Source: Nectonema munidae (lineage: Eukaryota > Nematomorpha > Nectonematoida > Nectonematidae). From it: a stretch of 64,000 bases of DNA. The stretch lies in the NCBI GenBank assembly GCA_030549495.1, contig JAUIRK010000716.1, forward strand, positions 1-64,000, read 5' to 3'. Under the pieces are notes generated by a model. It was not told the origin of the DNA. It did no database searches and was given only the letters and a program-made list of their open reading frames with translations. Below are positions 10,830 to 26,700 of the stretch, piece by piece. Numbering within the stretch: position 1 is the first letter of the stretch; each line of letters opens with the position of its first letter. The translations under genes were made by a program, and so were the position numbers.

Positions 10830-13336
10830 CAGGGTCGACAAACTTTCAAACTGAAAGGGCCATAACAGTCTACTAAAAAAATTAAAATAACTTAAGAGCC
10901 AGGAAGTATTTTGTGTTTGAAAAGATAAAAAATATTATATATATATATATAAAAGTATGCTAAAGTAATTACGTTAACTATTGAAAAATGAGTTTTAAAA
11001 CAAAAATACCATTCATTTCGTTTAATGTGAGCAATGAGATTGCCTTTCCTTTGAAAGTTTCCATATGTCTGGCGTGTGGGTAGTAGATTTTAAATTGAGG
11101 CAGGCTTCCAATTGAAATCTGTAATTTGATTTCTCAGTTTACCTTTAAGAAAATTCATGCAAGAAAACGATTCTTCACACAAGTAGGGCGAAGCGAAAAT
11201 GGCAAGGATACCATATGCAAACTTTTTAAACTTAGAGTATGAGTTAGGAAGGCAATTCGAAATATTAAAAATAATTAATCCGCACTTTGGCCAATCTTTT
11301 GATAGAGAGTAGCCTTGTTCAGAAATCAATTCGCTTTTTTTTCTTTCTAATTCCGCCATTCCAGTTTTAACAAGAACAAATTTTGAGAACCACATTCTCC
11401 TTGCTTACGATCAATTGTAACTCAAAAAACCTTTAGCAAAAAGATTCTCCCCATATTTAAAACCCGTATCTTGAAATATTCTTCATTGATTGAGTTCTTG
11501 TTATTTGGAAAGTGATTTAAATTCTCATTTTCTAAATCTTCAACAAAAAAATCTCTTCCTGAATAGAAAATGCAGTGCTTTCATTTCCTTGTAATTTGAG
11601 ATTAAGATGAGAAGTAATATCCACCATTAAATATATTTTTGCAAACATTCATCTTCTGTTAATTCTGGAAAGTAAACACCAATATTTTGGAGAGAAAAAA
11701 ATCTTTACGTTCACAAAATGTTTCCGCGTGTTGCCTCTGGAAAGCCTTCGAACTCTATTGCATTGTAAAAGATCACAAAACTCGCTCCACCATTTCACTT
11801 AGCAAAACTTTGAATTGACAATGGCTAAGACTCCTAGCTTAAATCGTGTTGGTGATTTTAATTGCCAAATCCATAACTTTTTCGATTTCTACTGGCACAA
11901 AGTGCTTCTTGAGGAAGTTTCATATAAAATGAAAAGTAATGAGTTTGTGATTAAGCTTTTCCTTAAATAGTGAAATAAAGTTCTTTCTTGTTCCAGTCAA
12001 CAGTCATACCTTTTGCACCACGGCTTGAGCTTGAAACAATTTTATTAAGTGCAATCCGATTTTTTTCTAAGCAATTAACAACGCTATTTGATATATCTTC
12101 TCCACGCGTATGAGTCATTAATGGCAGCAATTCTTGTAGTTCTTCTCTGGGACCCTCGGATGATAGATATCGTAAGAGAGGAACTTGGGCTGTATCCTTG
12201 ATGTCTAAGGACTCACCCCCTGCAATTGAAAAAATGAGGCTGCCTCAATGTGTTTAACCTACTGACTGGTTACATTTTAAGACATTTTTACTGTTCTATT
12301 TACAACCATTTTTTTGCAGGTCAAGGACCTTTTGGATTTTATTTATTTTGTTTCTAAAATCTTTGAAAAGTTCTCCAGCAATAAAACATTTTTTTATACA
12401 TTCACCATCTGAGAATGCTTTTTCTCTTTTGGCAATCTCTTTACTCACTATAAAACTAGCAATATTAAACATCATTGACAGTTTGCCTCCAATTATTAAA
12501 AGTAGAACTTGACTTTCGAAAATGTGTTCTGAGTTCTTGAATCGTTTTTATTCTCAATTCTCCAACTGGAAATTCCTCAGCAAAAGCAGCATGCTTTGCT
12601 TTAAAGGGCGTTTCTATATTTGATGTTTTTGTTGTGTGGCAGTTTCTCTCGGCAAATAAGAGGGGTTGGAAGGCCTTCTGAATTTGGAATGAAAGCAAAA
12701 GTTTCACTACACTCAGTTAAAAAGTACACTGTTCTCTATTCTCCTTTTCTATTTCTTTTTACAAGACATATTTGATTGAACTGAAGAAAAATATATTTGA
12801 TATGAAAGTAAAATTAATTTCATGTTAAAAAATAAACAATTCCTCATGCATCACCATTAATAACCACAAAGAAAGTTGATGTCAGAGTTTTAACCATAAT
12901 AGTATCTTAATGCTTAACGCTCAATTCAGAGATGTTTGAAAACTTTATATCAAGGGAAAATGTATCCAAATTTTCATCAAAAGATTGATATGTTATTCAT
13001 ATTTGTTTTAGCTTATATCGGAAAATAAAGTGCTATATTAGATTTATTAAACATGCTTGATTTTCATGTCAGTAACAATGAAAGTGAATTGTTACATTGT
13101 GCTTTCAAGAACTGGAGCGAATCATTTAAAATATATCGCGCCTGAAAAAGAAAATGTGAAGAAACTAAAACATTATGCTTTTAAAAAATTTTTTTGTACT
13201 CAAAAAAATTATAAAGAAACTTTTCGCAAATTAATATATTAGAATCATTGAATAAATTTAATATATCCAAAAGAGCCACGTATTTCCAGCAGAAAGAGCA
13301 ACATGTGGCTCGCGAGCCATAGTTTGCCGACCTCTG
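10830..13336 (-). mobile_element. hAT (Charlie/GTF2IRD2-type) DNA transposon, degraded
   Basis: The two ends are inverted. The left begins CAGGGTCGACAAACTTTC at 10830, and the right, read on the - strand from 13336, begins CAGAGGTCGGCAAACTATGG and continues into GCTCGCGAGCCACATG. The CAGGGGTCGGCAAACT-type terminus is characteristic of Charlie-like hAT elements. The expected 8-bp target duplication is not preserved. The interior encodes a decayed transposase on the - strand. The length of 2.5 kb suits an autonomous element that has since decayed. Confidence 0.85.
11090..12710 (-). pseudogene. hAT transposase, GTF2IRD2/ZBED-like, broken
   Basis: The N-terminal part (12465-12707) reads TPFKAKHAAFAEEFPVGELR and continues to an SSSTFNNW block, the layout just after a BED-type zinc finger in GTF2IRD2-like proteins. 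The middle (about 11950-12450), in several frames, includes SIAGGESLDIKDTAQ and SNSVVNCLEKN. The C-terminus (11090-11395) reads FAYGILAIFASPYLCEESFS, then MNFLKGKLRNQITD, the conserved hAT dimerisation block ahead of the stop. Multiple frame changes and stops between 11400 and 12460 make it non-functional. Confidence 0.8.
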
Positions 13337-16300
13337 CGGGCCTATAATAATGTCCAAATTTATTGATTTTGATATATTCCGAAAATTTCTTTTTCCCAAT
13401 AAAGTATGTAGACATGTTAACTTAAATTATGAAATCTCATACAGAAAAATTTTGTATTACTATCTCACTTTCTTAAAATTCCATAAACGCAAAAATACTT
13501 TTTTTGTATATCAATCATTAATTCAAAAGTCAATACAAATAAATATTATAGCTTTAAACAATGAAATAATTATTGACACCATTTTCTTTCTTTATTTGCG
13601 CGCGCTTTTGTAATTCAGCTTCCAGCTCTTCAAAGTGTGATTAGAACTTTTAAGTTTTCGCCCAGATTAACTTTCGCCCCAGCCCGCATTTGGGCTAGAG
13701 ATGCCACTCTCTACATTAGACACTGTTTGGTTCAAAAGAAACTGATAAAAATGTTGGGAAGAATATGAGATTGAAGCAAGAAGCAAAGTGTCTGTTATGA
13801 TTTTTATTTCGCAAAAAGTTGTCAAATAATTAATGATTTTTTTAAATATTAATCAATATTAATATTTGGGAAAAGCGTTGTCTTTAGCTAAAAAGGAGCT
13901 AAAATTGAAAAAAAAAATTTTATGTTAATAAAATTTTTTATGAAGTTCCAAATCTTCCAAAACTTCACAAGAAGACGCAGATTATATATTCAAATTTTAG
14001 AACGCCAATTTTTTAATAACTTCAGAAAGCAATTGATATTCATTACAATTTTTATTGCTATTTTTCAAAGCACACTTAATAATAATAATCAGGAATATAC
14101 TTTTTAGTTTATATTTGAATCCTTGGTTCAGTTTTAATAATAATAGTGAGTTGAACAAATGAGTTCTCTACTTCTGCATTCGAACCTGGCAAACACAGGA
14201 TACTTTTTGAATGCGGTTTACTAAATCTTGAAAAGTGTTTTATGTAACAGCATGCTGAAATTGATGAACTTTTTTGAAAATTTTTAAAGTTATTCCTTCC
14301 AGTTAACTGTATGAAGTTTTTCCACTAAAATTGCATTTTTGTTAAAACATCCTCATTTCAGTGTTTTCATCGCAAAGCACAATGAACAACTGCTTGGGTG
14401 TTTTCTATATAATATTTTCATAGCTGTTAAAAAAAAAAATTAAAAAAAAACCGCTAAAAAAATCTCTTTCACTAAAAGCAAAGTAAAGTCGTTAAAATAA
14501 AATTAGAATCGTTTAATTCCTTAACTTTTTCGCTGAATTGGCAAATACGATTCACAGCAACATTGTAAATAATCAAAAGTTTGAAAAAAACAACATCCTT
14601 TTAAAAGAGATAAACAAAGAAGCAGAAGCAAATATAAACGAAACTGAAACTCATGCCTCTGTTCTTTTAGAGTTAGACAAAAAAAGTACCAGCTTTTTCG
14701 GGAGTAAAAAAAGTTTACTCCGAAGAAATTTTAATAGAGAGCAAAAAAATGAAATTTGTTAGCCGCATAATTGAATTACAAATTTCATTATTTCTTTTAA
14801 TAATTATCATCAAATTAATTAACTAGTTAACTATAACTAGCTGCCGTAAACCTCTCTAAACCGGCCATTGGTTTGACAAAGAAAAACGGCTGCTTTAGTG
14901 AAAATTTTGTTCAAGTCAACATTTGTTCTACCTTTTTTATCAGCAATTCCCAAGTTTATATGTATAATTCTCTTAAAAAGTTTACATACATTCTCCTCCA
15001 TCACACACCCTTTTTAATTGTAAAATTTGTTTCCTATATATTTCATTTTCTATTTATAAATGTAAAGAAGAATAAATTTTTTTTATTTTTATTTGGAAAA
15101 GTTCTTAAAATGCTTTACAAACGTATAGCGCCCTTTTTTTTTTTAAATTTTTTTTTGAATACTTACTTCTTCCATTTCCGTAATCATAGAGGGAGTTTTT
15201 TGTTAAACGACACTGACAGTAGTATTTTCGTAAATTTTTTTGAACTCTTCAAGACTTTCTTGTAGTTATAAGAACGTTTATGTTTGATTTGGCTATTTGC
15301 TTTCAAGATCTTGTTCAGGATTGCTAGCGTGAGATCTTCTTCCCATTTTTGGAGTCATCTTCAGGAGACGATGTGCGATCAAAGTTTGCGTCCGCATTGC
15401 CTAATTTTCGCTCCTCCGTTAATTCGCAAAGTTTTAACATCATCGTTATCATCATTATTTTTTTCTAAATTTTTGAAGTTCAAGGAAGAAAATGGAACTA
15501 AAGCAAAAGCTTTTTCAATCGTAGTTTCCTTCACTGTGTGAGAAATGAGAAATGAGGATTGAGCCACAAAGTTCTGCTCACCTGAATTTGCATTTACGAT
15601 TTTATTAAGAAGCGAAGAATTGATTAGTTTTCGATAACGAATTTTAAAATCTTTGCTTTTCTGGACAAGTGGTTGAGGTAGATACAATATTGCTGGCGCG
15701 AACGTCTTGTGTTTATGGGAAAAAGCAGTGCCAAGGAACATTGCAACTGTGTGTATCAGACCACTGTGTGAATAAATTTGCTGTGAGCCAAGCTTTTTAT
15801 TTCGGAGATGGATGACAGGTAAGTGAGTGGTGTTAAAAAACTTTTAAACAACTTGGATTGAAAGCTGATCCCATAAGGATAAAAATAAAATGAGGTTTAA
15901 ATAAAATTGTACTTTACCTACTACCAAGGATTTAAGTTTTCTCCATGTTAATATACACACCCACAGCACAGTAACTCTTTTTCCACGTTTACAGTAGTGA
16001 TCTTTAGTTGAAAGTGTTTTTTCCTGGCAGATCCAGAAAGAATAAGTCAGTCTCTTCACAGTTGAATATGTCATATAATAGCAAGTAGACGATTTTTAAA
16101 AATAGTATCCACGCTGTTATTCTTTCTCTCCACAAACTTTATTTGCATTGAGAGAATAACGGATATTGCGCCATTTGTTCAAGCAACCAATTGATGCATT
16201 AAATTCGATTATTTAGAGTTTAGTTGTACACATAAGTTCTTTTTTTGAATCCTTAGATAGATATTTTGCACGAGCAGTGCTAAACCACTTCGACCATTTC

Positions 16301-17460
16301 TATCAAAAATTACAGTTCCTATTAAATGTTTTTTGCAAAGTACTCCAACATTTGATTTGCCAATATTATACTTTTCAGGGAAACTGTCTTTGTGATCGTT
16401 TTGGAAAATCATTGACGTTCACGTTTTTTGAACTAGGCATCCCTAAAAACGCATTCCATCTTAACAATCTCAACATCTTAAGCAAAAAAGTGGGCGCTGT
16501 GCGGATTTTAAAGGAGTGGACATTTTAACGAGAAATATTTACATAAAATTTCGATATGTATAGCAAAGAGGAGTTTTAAACTTGTCCGGTTTAATAAAGG
16601 GGCCTCGTTTTATGAGAGACTACTACCGATCTACAGAAGTTCTTCTCTAACTGATGGACAAAATAAACGAAAAAAGAATGTAAAATTCTAAGAAAGTATT
16701 TACCGAATAGCATCATATAAAAATTAATAGTGGGAAGTAGTTGGTTGGCTCGCTCTCTACAATTATTATTAATTACTTTGTTAATGATGTCTACTTTTCC
16801 TATACTATACCCGTATATGTATATACATACATACATCATATACATATACAATGATTCATTATGGTAGAAAAAGTTTTGAGTATTGGAAAAGAGTGGCTTT
16901 GTATTCCCTAGAGATGATTTAAAATTACACACAATTTTGCTCGCTTCTCTCTCTCCCTCTCTCTGAAGCAAGGCGTGCGAAACATGAACTACATCGCTGG
17001 AAGAGATCATACAATCTTGAGAGTATATAGCGCAGGACAACTTAATTGCTCCGCTTCTAAAATGGAGTGTGTGCAGAACAAAAATGAAAGATTTTTTATG
17101 AACAACGTTTATAATTGAATTGAAGCGAATATTGTAGCTTCTAGCTTTCCTTTTTTGCATTTACACACAGACATATGCATATGTGTACTACGCACTTGAT
17201 TTAATGAGCTAAAGATGTATTAATTCAAATGGAATTGATTACAAAAAACTCTACTTCTTGAAATTTTTTCTTTGAAATTTGGCGTTGTCTATCAACAAGT
17301 TGAAAGTGGTTGAGGATGTCAAACAGATAAACTTTAAATAACAAAGTTTTCAATCAGTTTTATTTGTTACATATTTTTCATGTATGGACAAACAAAACCT
17401 TTAAAAAGGGTTAAGAGATAACTTAAATACATGTCTTTCCTAGACCCATTATAAATTTTG
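13337..17460. other. Non-coding stretch with a few unrecognised frames
   Basis: There is no recognisable protein. The 189-codon - strand frame at 16591-17160 runs through a TA/TG-rich microsatellite and looks accidental. Frames near 13350-13613 and 14873-15265 are AT-driven. Two frames at 14538-14762 (+) and 15379-15741 (-) are less biased; the second is listed separately. Confidence 0.5.
15379..15741 (-). CDS. Unrecognised open frame, possible exon
   Basis: This 120-codon frame starts at ATG, has a GC content above the surroundings, and includes LVQKSKDFKIRYRKLINSSL and a C-terminal NNDDNDDVKTLRINGG. A consensus-like splice donor (GTGAGC after TTCAG) lies inside it, near 15583, so the N-terminal half could instead be an exon. 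No family was recognised. It may equally be chance. Confidence 0.2.
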   Translation of the reverse strand: MFLGTAFSHKHKTFAPAILYLPQPLVQKSKDFKIRYRKLINSSLLNKIVNANSGEQNFVAQSSFLISHTVKETTIEKAFALVPFSSLNFKNLEKNNDDNDDVKTLRINGGAKIRQCGRKL

Positions 17461-20045
<2,585 letters not shown>

Positions 20046-22200
20046 ATAATTTAAAATTTTATTAATTATTATCTTTTTATATCATTAAAAGAATTGTTTG
20101 GCTTGGACGAAGACTTCCCATTTTACTTTTCCTGTTTTACGGTTAAATTTCAGACACAAATTCTTTTATAATAAAATTTAAAAATTATAAAAAAAAGTTT
20201 ACCACAAGTTTTTGGTGTTCAAATCCTCCCCACCCACCCCACCCCCCCCCTCTCCCAAACAAATATGAATGTTAAAGATGTGTGGTCTTGATAGAAATAT
20301 AAATTTTAACTACCGTTTTATCGCATTTTTGCCTGTTTTTGTAAAAATCATTCCAGTATATGTACTTAATTTATTCAACAAATCAAACTTGTAATAAAAC
20401 ATGTTGCACAATTTTTTTTAAAAGTTCCGCTTTTCTACGTATTTTTCCTCACGGGCGTGCCTTAAATTATTATTTATCATCTTCTTTAGTAATTGAAATT
20501 TAATTACATTAAACAATTTCAACAGGAAATAAAAATACATACAATTTATTTTTTAATATCGATTTGAATTTTTTTTCTTGACTATGTTTTTTATACAATA
20601 TCTAATCATATTTGATGAAACAAAAGACATCAAATCACACGCACCCACATATAGACGTGCTTGAAAAGCGGTCCAAGTCAATCGGGTCCTCATAATATCC
20701 AGACCAAGACTCTACATCTACGAACCAGATGGGGCTGACTACAAAAATTAAGGATTCGGCTGAACAGAATCACCAGGACGGGTTTGAACCTGTCCTGAAA
20801 ATAAGTATACCCACCCCCACATACATACACAGACACAACTATAATTTCTGTTTTGTCGATTAAATACGATAATAGCTATGAACACCAATATGGATGTATA
20901 TAGTGTAAAACTATTTTTTATTAAAAAAAACTTTCATCTTTATCTTCATGTTGAAAATCCTGATCTATTTGATTTGAGTCGGAAAAGTTTACAATTTTTA
21001 GCATACTACGTTATTTATAACAAAGCCCAAAAGTCGATAAACGGATGATAAATTAATAAAATAAAAATTTTCAAGCACTAACCTTATGTGTCGTCGGTCT
21101 GTGTAGCGAGAACGAGGAATTTCTTAGGGAATCAACGCGTATAAATAAAGCTTACGTCTATATTTCAGCAAACGCATAAAATGCACGCTGTTTTATTGAT
21201 CACGAAAAGCTTTGCACAATCTTCAAAACTTTGATATAAAAAATTGTTCACACACACTTTCTCGTTGTTATACATAGTATATATATATGAATGATATACT
21301 AATATGGAAAGTCAAAGATATTTAGTATAAATTATTATCACCATTATTATAGAGATGGATAAGTTAGTTTTTCTGTATCAGAATCCAATGAAAGAAGAAT
21401 ATTCAGTGTGATCCAGTGATGACAAGCGACAAAGCTGGATCAGTCAGTACCACTGTTGAGTGTTGCGTGTCTGTGTGCGTTTTTATGACTTGTAAATTGC
21501 AATACTTCAACAGCTCTAATCTACAATCTTTGCAAAAAACTCAAACATAATAATATTTCATCTTTTTTTTAATTCTAATTTCAAAGTTCGAGAATGTGTG
21601 TATCCAACGCCAATTTTGTGCACTTAATCAAAATGGACGTATTCTATGCAATCGAGTACATCAATTTGACATATACGCAAAAAAGATTTATATGTATTAT
21701 GTATATCATATCATATCATATTATAAGCAATATTGATGAATATATTGAAGTTGGAGTTCTTAAGTCTTGACAAATAAGGATTGACTTAATAATATTATAT
21801 TATATTATTCAATTAGAATTTGACATTTTTTTCTCACAAACATCATACAAGTTCCATCCACGTTGCACATCATTAGTACAAGTGGATGATGAATATTTAC
21901 ACTATTCTACACGATTGCATACTCCACTTCTCAACATCAGAAGAAAGAGTCGTGGTTTAGTTCTCGTTGAAAACGATTTTTACTCATAGATATTCATTAT
22001 TTATGGCAAAAAGCTCATCTTAGTAAGAGAATTTATTATGCCACAAGAAGGGAAGTGTTGAGGATTTTACACTTTAAAAAAAAAGAATACAGGAAAAGAT
22101 CTCTTAACCCCAATAACATGTATCAAATATTATTTATTAATAATATATAAGATATTGCATGCCTTCAAACGCTTCTATTTTTGTAGCATATACCTTTTAT
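20046..22200. other. Mostly AT-rich non-coding stretch
   Basis: No gene was recognised. It contains a GC-richer island at about 20630-20840 (listed separately) and a short C-rich run near 20228-20252. Confidence 0.55.
20630..20840 (-). repeat. GC-richer repeat-like island with a tRNA T-arm-like hairpin
   Basis: It stands out from the AT-rich surroundings and is bordered on both sides by CA-rich tracts. On the - strand near 20790, the sequence AGGACAGGTTCAAACCCGTCCT forms a hairpin whose loop region, GGTTCAAACCC, fits the RNA polymerase III B-box pattern. No matching A-box was found upstream on that strand. It may be a SINE-like or other short element. Its class is not known to me. Confidence 0.4.
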
Positions 22201-22219
22201 AATCATATTTTTTATTTAG

Positions 22220-22590
22220 GAACAAGATACATTCCGTTGTGCCGGTTTTTTACCCTGGTTTTCTTCCTCTGAAGAATTCAAAGGTTTTTACGGTTAGGTA
22301 GTGCTCTAGCGACGCGATTCTACGTGGTTAGTAATCAAGCTATCACTAGACAATAAGTTTGTTTCCCAAATTGGGAGCGTTCGCGTTAGGATTGTATCTT
22401 TCACTCAGTTGTATTTATATATTGTCACATAAATTCTTGTAAAATACTATATATAACAAGGTATAGCTATGCAGTAACAAGGGCCGGTAGGTGTTTAGTG
22501 GGATGGAAAGTCCAGTTAGACTTGGACTCAGCATTCCGTGCGGGCCACGATATCCGAAAGGATGGGTGCGAACGCAACAAACAACTTAAT
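22220..22590 (+). repeat. GC-richer structured island, class unknown
   Basis: In an AT-rich background, 22470-22580 holds nested stems: AGTCCAGTTAGACTTGGACT forms a hairpin, and ATCCGAAAGGAT a stem with a GAAA loop. TGTTTAGTGGG and GGTGCGAACGC resemble poorly conserved A and B boxes of a tRNA-derived promoter. A second distinctive block lies at 22235-22330, including TTTACCCTGGTTTTCTTCC. It may be a SINE-like element or a structured RNA remnant. Confidence 0.35.
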
Positions 22591-23099
22591 TAATTAATTT
22601 ATTATTTTGCGACATCTTTTATCACATCGATAAAAAACGCATATGTTATATTTGGGTTGTATTTCATGCATACTACATATAATCAATGTTGTTGATATTT
22701 ATTATTGTCTTGAAGATATTATATCCGCTTTCCACTCTTTATTTATTCCCCTACCCCACTTGTTACTTTTATTCGGATAAAGAAACTTAGTTTCGAAAGC
22801 GCTTGAAAAAAAAGTTTTCAATTCTTTTTAGCCGCTTTCTTCATAATGGGTACGTTTGTCATATATTTACAGAATAATGAGGATAATGGCGTAGAGTAAA
22901 AATTGAGCGAGTGAATATTCATGAAAGAAAAAATGGAAAGTGAATAATGGCGGCAACTTTGTTCTACAACACAAAACCACAAAATTGGAATAAAGCGCTA
23001 ATTAAAACACTTAATTTGCATTTTAAATTTGAAAAAATATATATATTATATATGTGGATGAATGAATACATACAAATTAATTATTTTTTACAAAGTGTT

Positions 23100-24327
<1,228 letters not shown>

Positions 24328-26150
24328 TTTCCAAAGGCTAGTGATATCGGCTAACATATAGATGATTGTAAATAAATGTAAACTTTTTTTCAATTAAAAA
24401 GTGTAGCATTCCTTTTGCAACACTCAACAAAAGTACCATTCCATAATGACGCTTCAAACTTCTTGATCCTAATTAAAAGATTAAATATTACAAAAAATAT
24501 TTTTTAATTCAATTTTTCTCATTTGATTTCATTTAATTGAAAAGTGCGAACAACAATTATCCTCAACATCATCCACTGCATTTTGATCTTTTCACAGCTC
24601 TCTCTCTCTTCCTCTCTTTCCATTTCCTTCTCCCCTTCTTCTTTGCCTTCCATCTTTCTTTGCCTACTCGTTCACAAATGATTTTGCTTATTTTCAATAA
24701 ATGTCATGAAAGTCGCACAAAGCAGGATATATGCAAGTTGAAATGTAAAGATATGCATATATTTTAAGAAAGTCATATAAAGCAATTTAAGTATCAACGA
24801 TGTGATAGCCAAAATGAATTCTTTTTTTGGGAAAATAAACGCATCCTACCTTACACTTTGTACTTTCGGGTTAACAACAAGATTTAAGTTGTTTAGTTAA
24901 TTCCACTAAACAAATTTTCTAAATTTAAAAGTAAAAAAACATTTTTTAAATTTAGTACTTGAAACTAAATCCTGATGATCATCATTTATTTAAGTCAGTT
25001 ATGTTGAGAATAAAGACTTAAATCAGAACTCATTTAAAAATCACGTTGTTAGAAGGAAATTGAGAGCCCTCTAAGTTATGCACTCAAGGCAATAGCAAGT
25101 CACTATCAATTTCACTAGTTGACTGAAATTTTCACACATTACACGAATTGACTAATTTGAGCGATTTAATTTAAAGACATTTATTGCGAATATGGCTTTT
25201 GTATATATTATAAATAAACATTTGATTAAATTTTAATACTTTGAAATTGGCGAAGAATGCTATCAAATTAATTTAATTTTCTTTTCGAATATTTCAAGTT
25301 GTGGTGTGATCAAGATTAATGTAAGGCTTAAAACACTTTTAAATGTGATTCACTTTTCATGAATTAATCATGGGCATCGACCTGTTCAATAAATCAAGAT
25401 GGCATCACATTTTTCATAATCAGCGTGGATTTCTTTCTTTGCAATCTCGTTGTATTAAGCAAAAAACGCCTTTCTTCGTAATACGTTCGTTGTGAAAAGG
25501 AACTGTTCTTTACTTTAGGTTAATAAAATTTTTGGCAGGACCTTGTTTAACATTTAATTTTAGTTAAATGCTAGGTTTAAATGATTTATTTCTAAAAAAT
25601 AATTGTTTGACAAAAACACGAAATTAACTCTAAAACTAACTTAATATTTTTTAGCTAAAGCAAAATTAATAAATACTTTTATTTTATGTAAAATTTGAAT
25701 TTTAACAAAGAAAAATATTTATGTTTGAACAAATAATATTTCTTCTTTAACTTTATCAAATCATTTTTAATTATATCAATTTCTCAATTCTCATTCTATT
25801 TTATTTAAAATATAGAAATGAAAAAATGAGCTTCATTCCAAATTTTTTCTTAAATCATCGATATTATATATTTTTTATGGATGAAGGCTAAAATAAATCA
25901 GAAGTAGATATACGGGTATGCATGTATATATATCTATCAAAAAAGAACATACAAATTTATCTATGATATATTAATATAAAAGGCATATATATATATGACT
26001 GAAGAAATAAATCAAAAAATGTGATTAAAGCTTTTATCGGAAGACGTCAATATAATGCATTTATTTAATTAATGTCTGCTTTGTTAAAAGTATAAAAAAC
26101 CACTCAATTTTTACATGGATATATTAATTATATGATATATAATTATATAT
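24328..26150. other. AT-rich non-coding stretch
   Basis: No gene was recognised. A pyrimidine-rich CT/TTC tract lies at about 24597-24665, and TA-rich microsatellites near 25920-26000 and 26120-26155. Confidence 0.55.
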
Positions 26151-26152
26151 AT

Positions 26153-26700
26153 ACTAGCCGGTCCCGTGGTCGTTTCTCGCTTCGCTCGAAACAGTGTTTC
26201 TCGCTGCGCTCGAAACATAGGATTCTGGGTAGTGTGTATATTGAGTTGCTAATTCAAATTCGCTTCGCTCGAAACGACCATGGGACCGGCTAGTTTTTTA
26301 TTGTTTAGGCTACGCTCGAAACATAGAATTCTTGTAGTGTGAATTTTGAGTTGCTAATAGTGTTATATGGTATGGTGATCAGTTTTTAGAATATTTGTAC
26401 CTTTTCTGTGTATTTTTCTATTACACCATATAAAAAAAAGGTATTTCAACCAATCAGAATGCTTCAAGCGACACTCACAATACAGATATATGAACTCATC
26501 ACACATATAAAAATACACATAGAACATATAATAATTTCAACCAATCAGAATGCTTCAAACACATACACACATATAAACTCATCACACCATATAAAAATAC
26601 ACACAAAACATTTAATAATTTCAACCAATCAGAATGCTTCCAGCGACACACAGACACACACACACACACACGCTAGCTTATTATAATATAGATGTATAAA
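26153..26700 (+). mobile_element. Complex interspersed element of unknown class, GCTTCGCTCG-type
   Basis: The left part opens with ACTAGCCGGTCCCGTGG at 26153, mirrored by CCATGGGACCGGCTAGT ending at 26295. Within it the motif CGCTTCGCTCGAAAC recurs about four times (near 26180, 26205, 26262, 26310). The right part has three copies of TTTCAACCAATCAGAATGCTT at 26444, 26535 and 26619, then a CA tract and the end CGCTAGCTTATTATAATATAGAT. A shorter inverted copy at 36264-36444 shares both ends and the CCAATCAGAATG box. No coding capacity was seen, so it is presumably non-autonomous. Confidence 0.65.

Noticed and set aside
16591-17160. 189-codon - strand frame
   Set aside because: It crosses a TA/TG microsatellite (YMYMMYVCIYIYGY) and has no family motif, codon bias or splice context.
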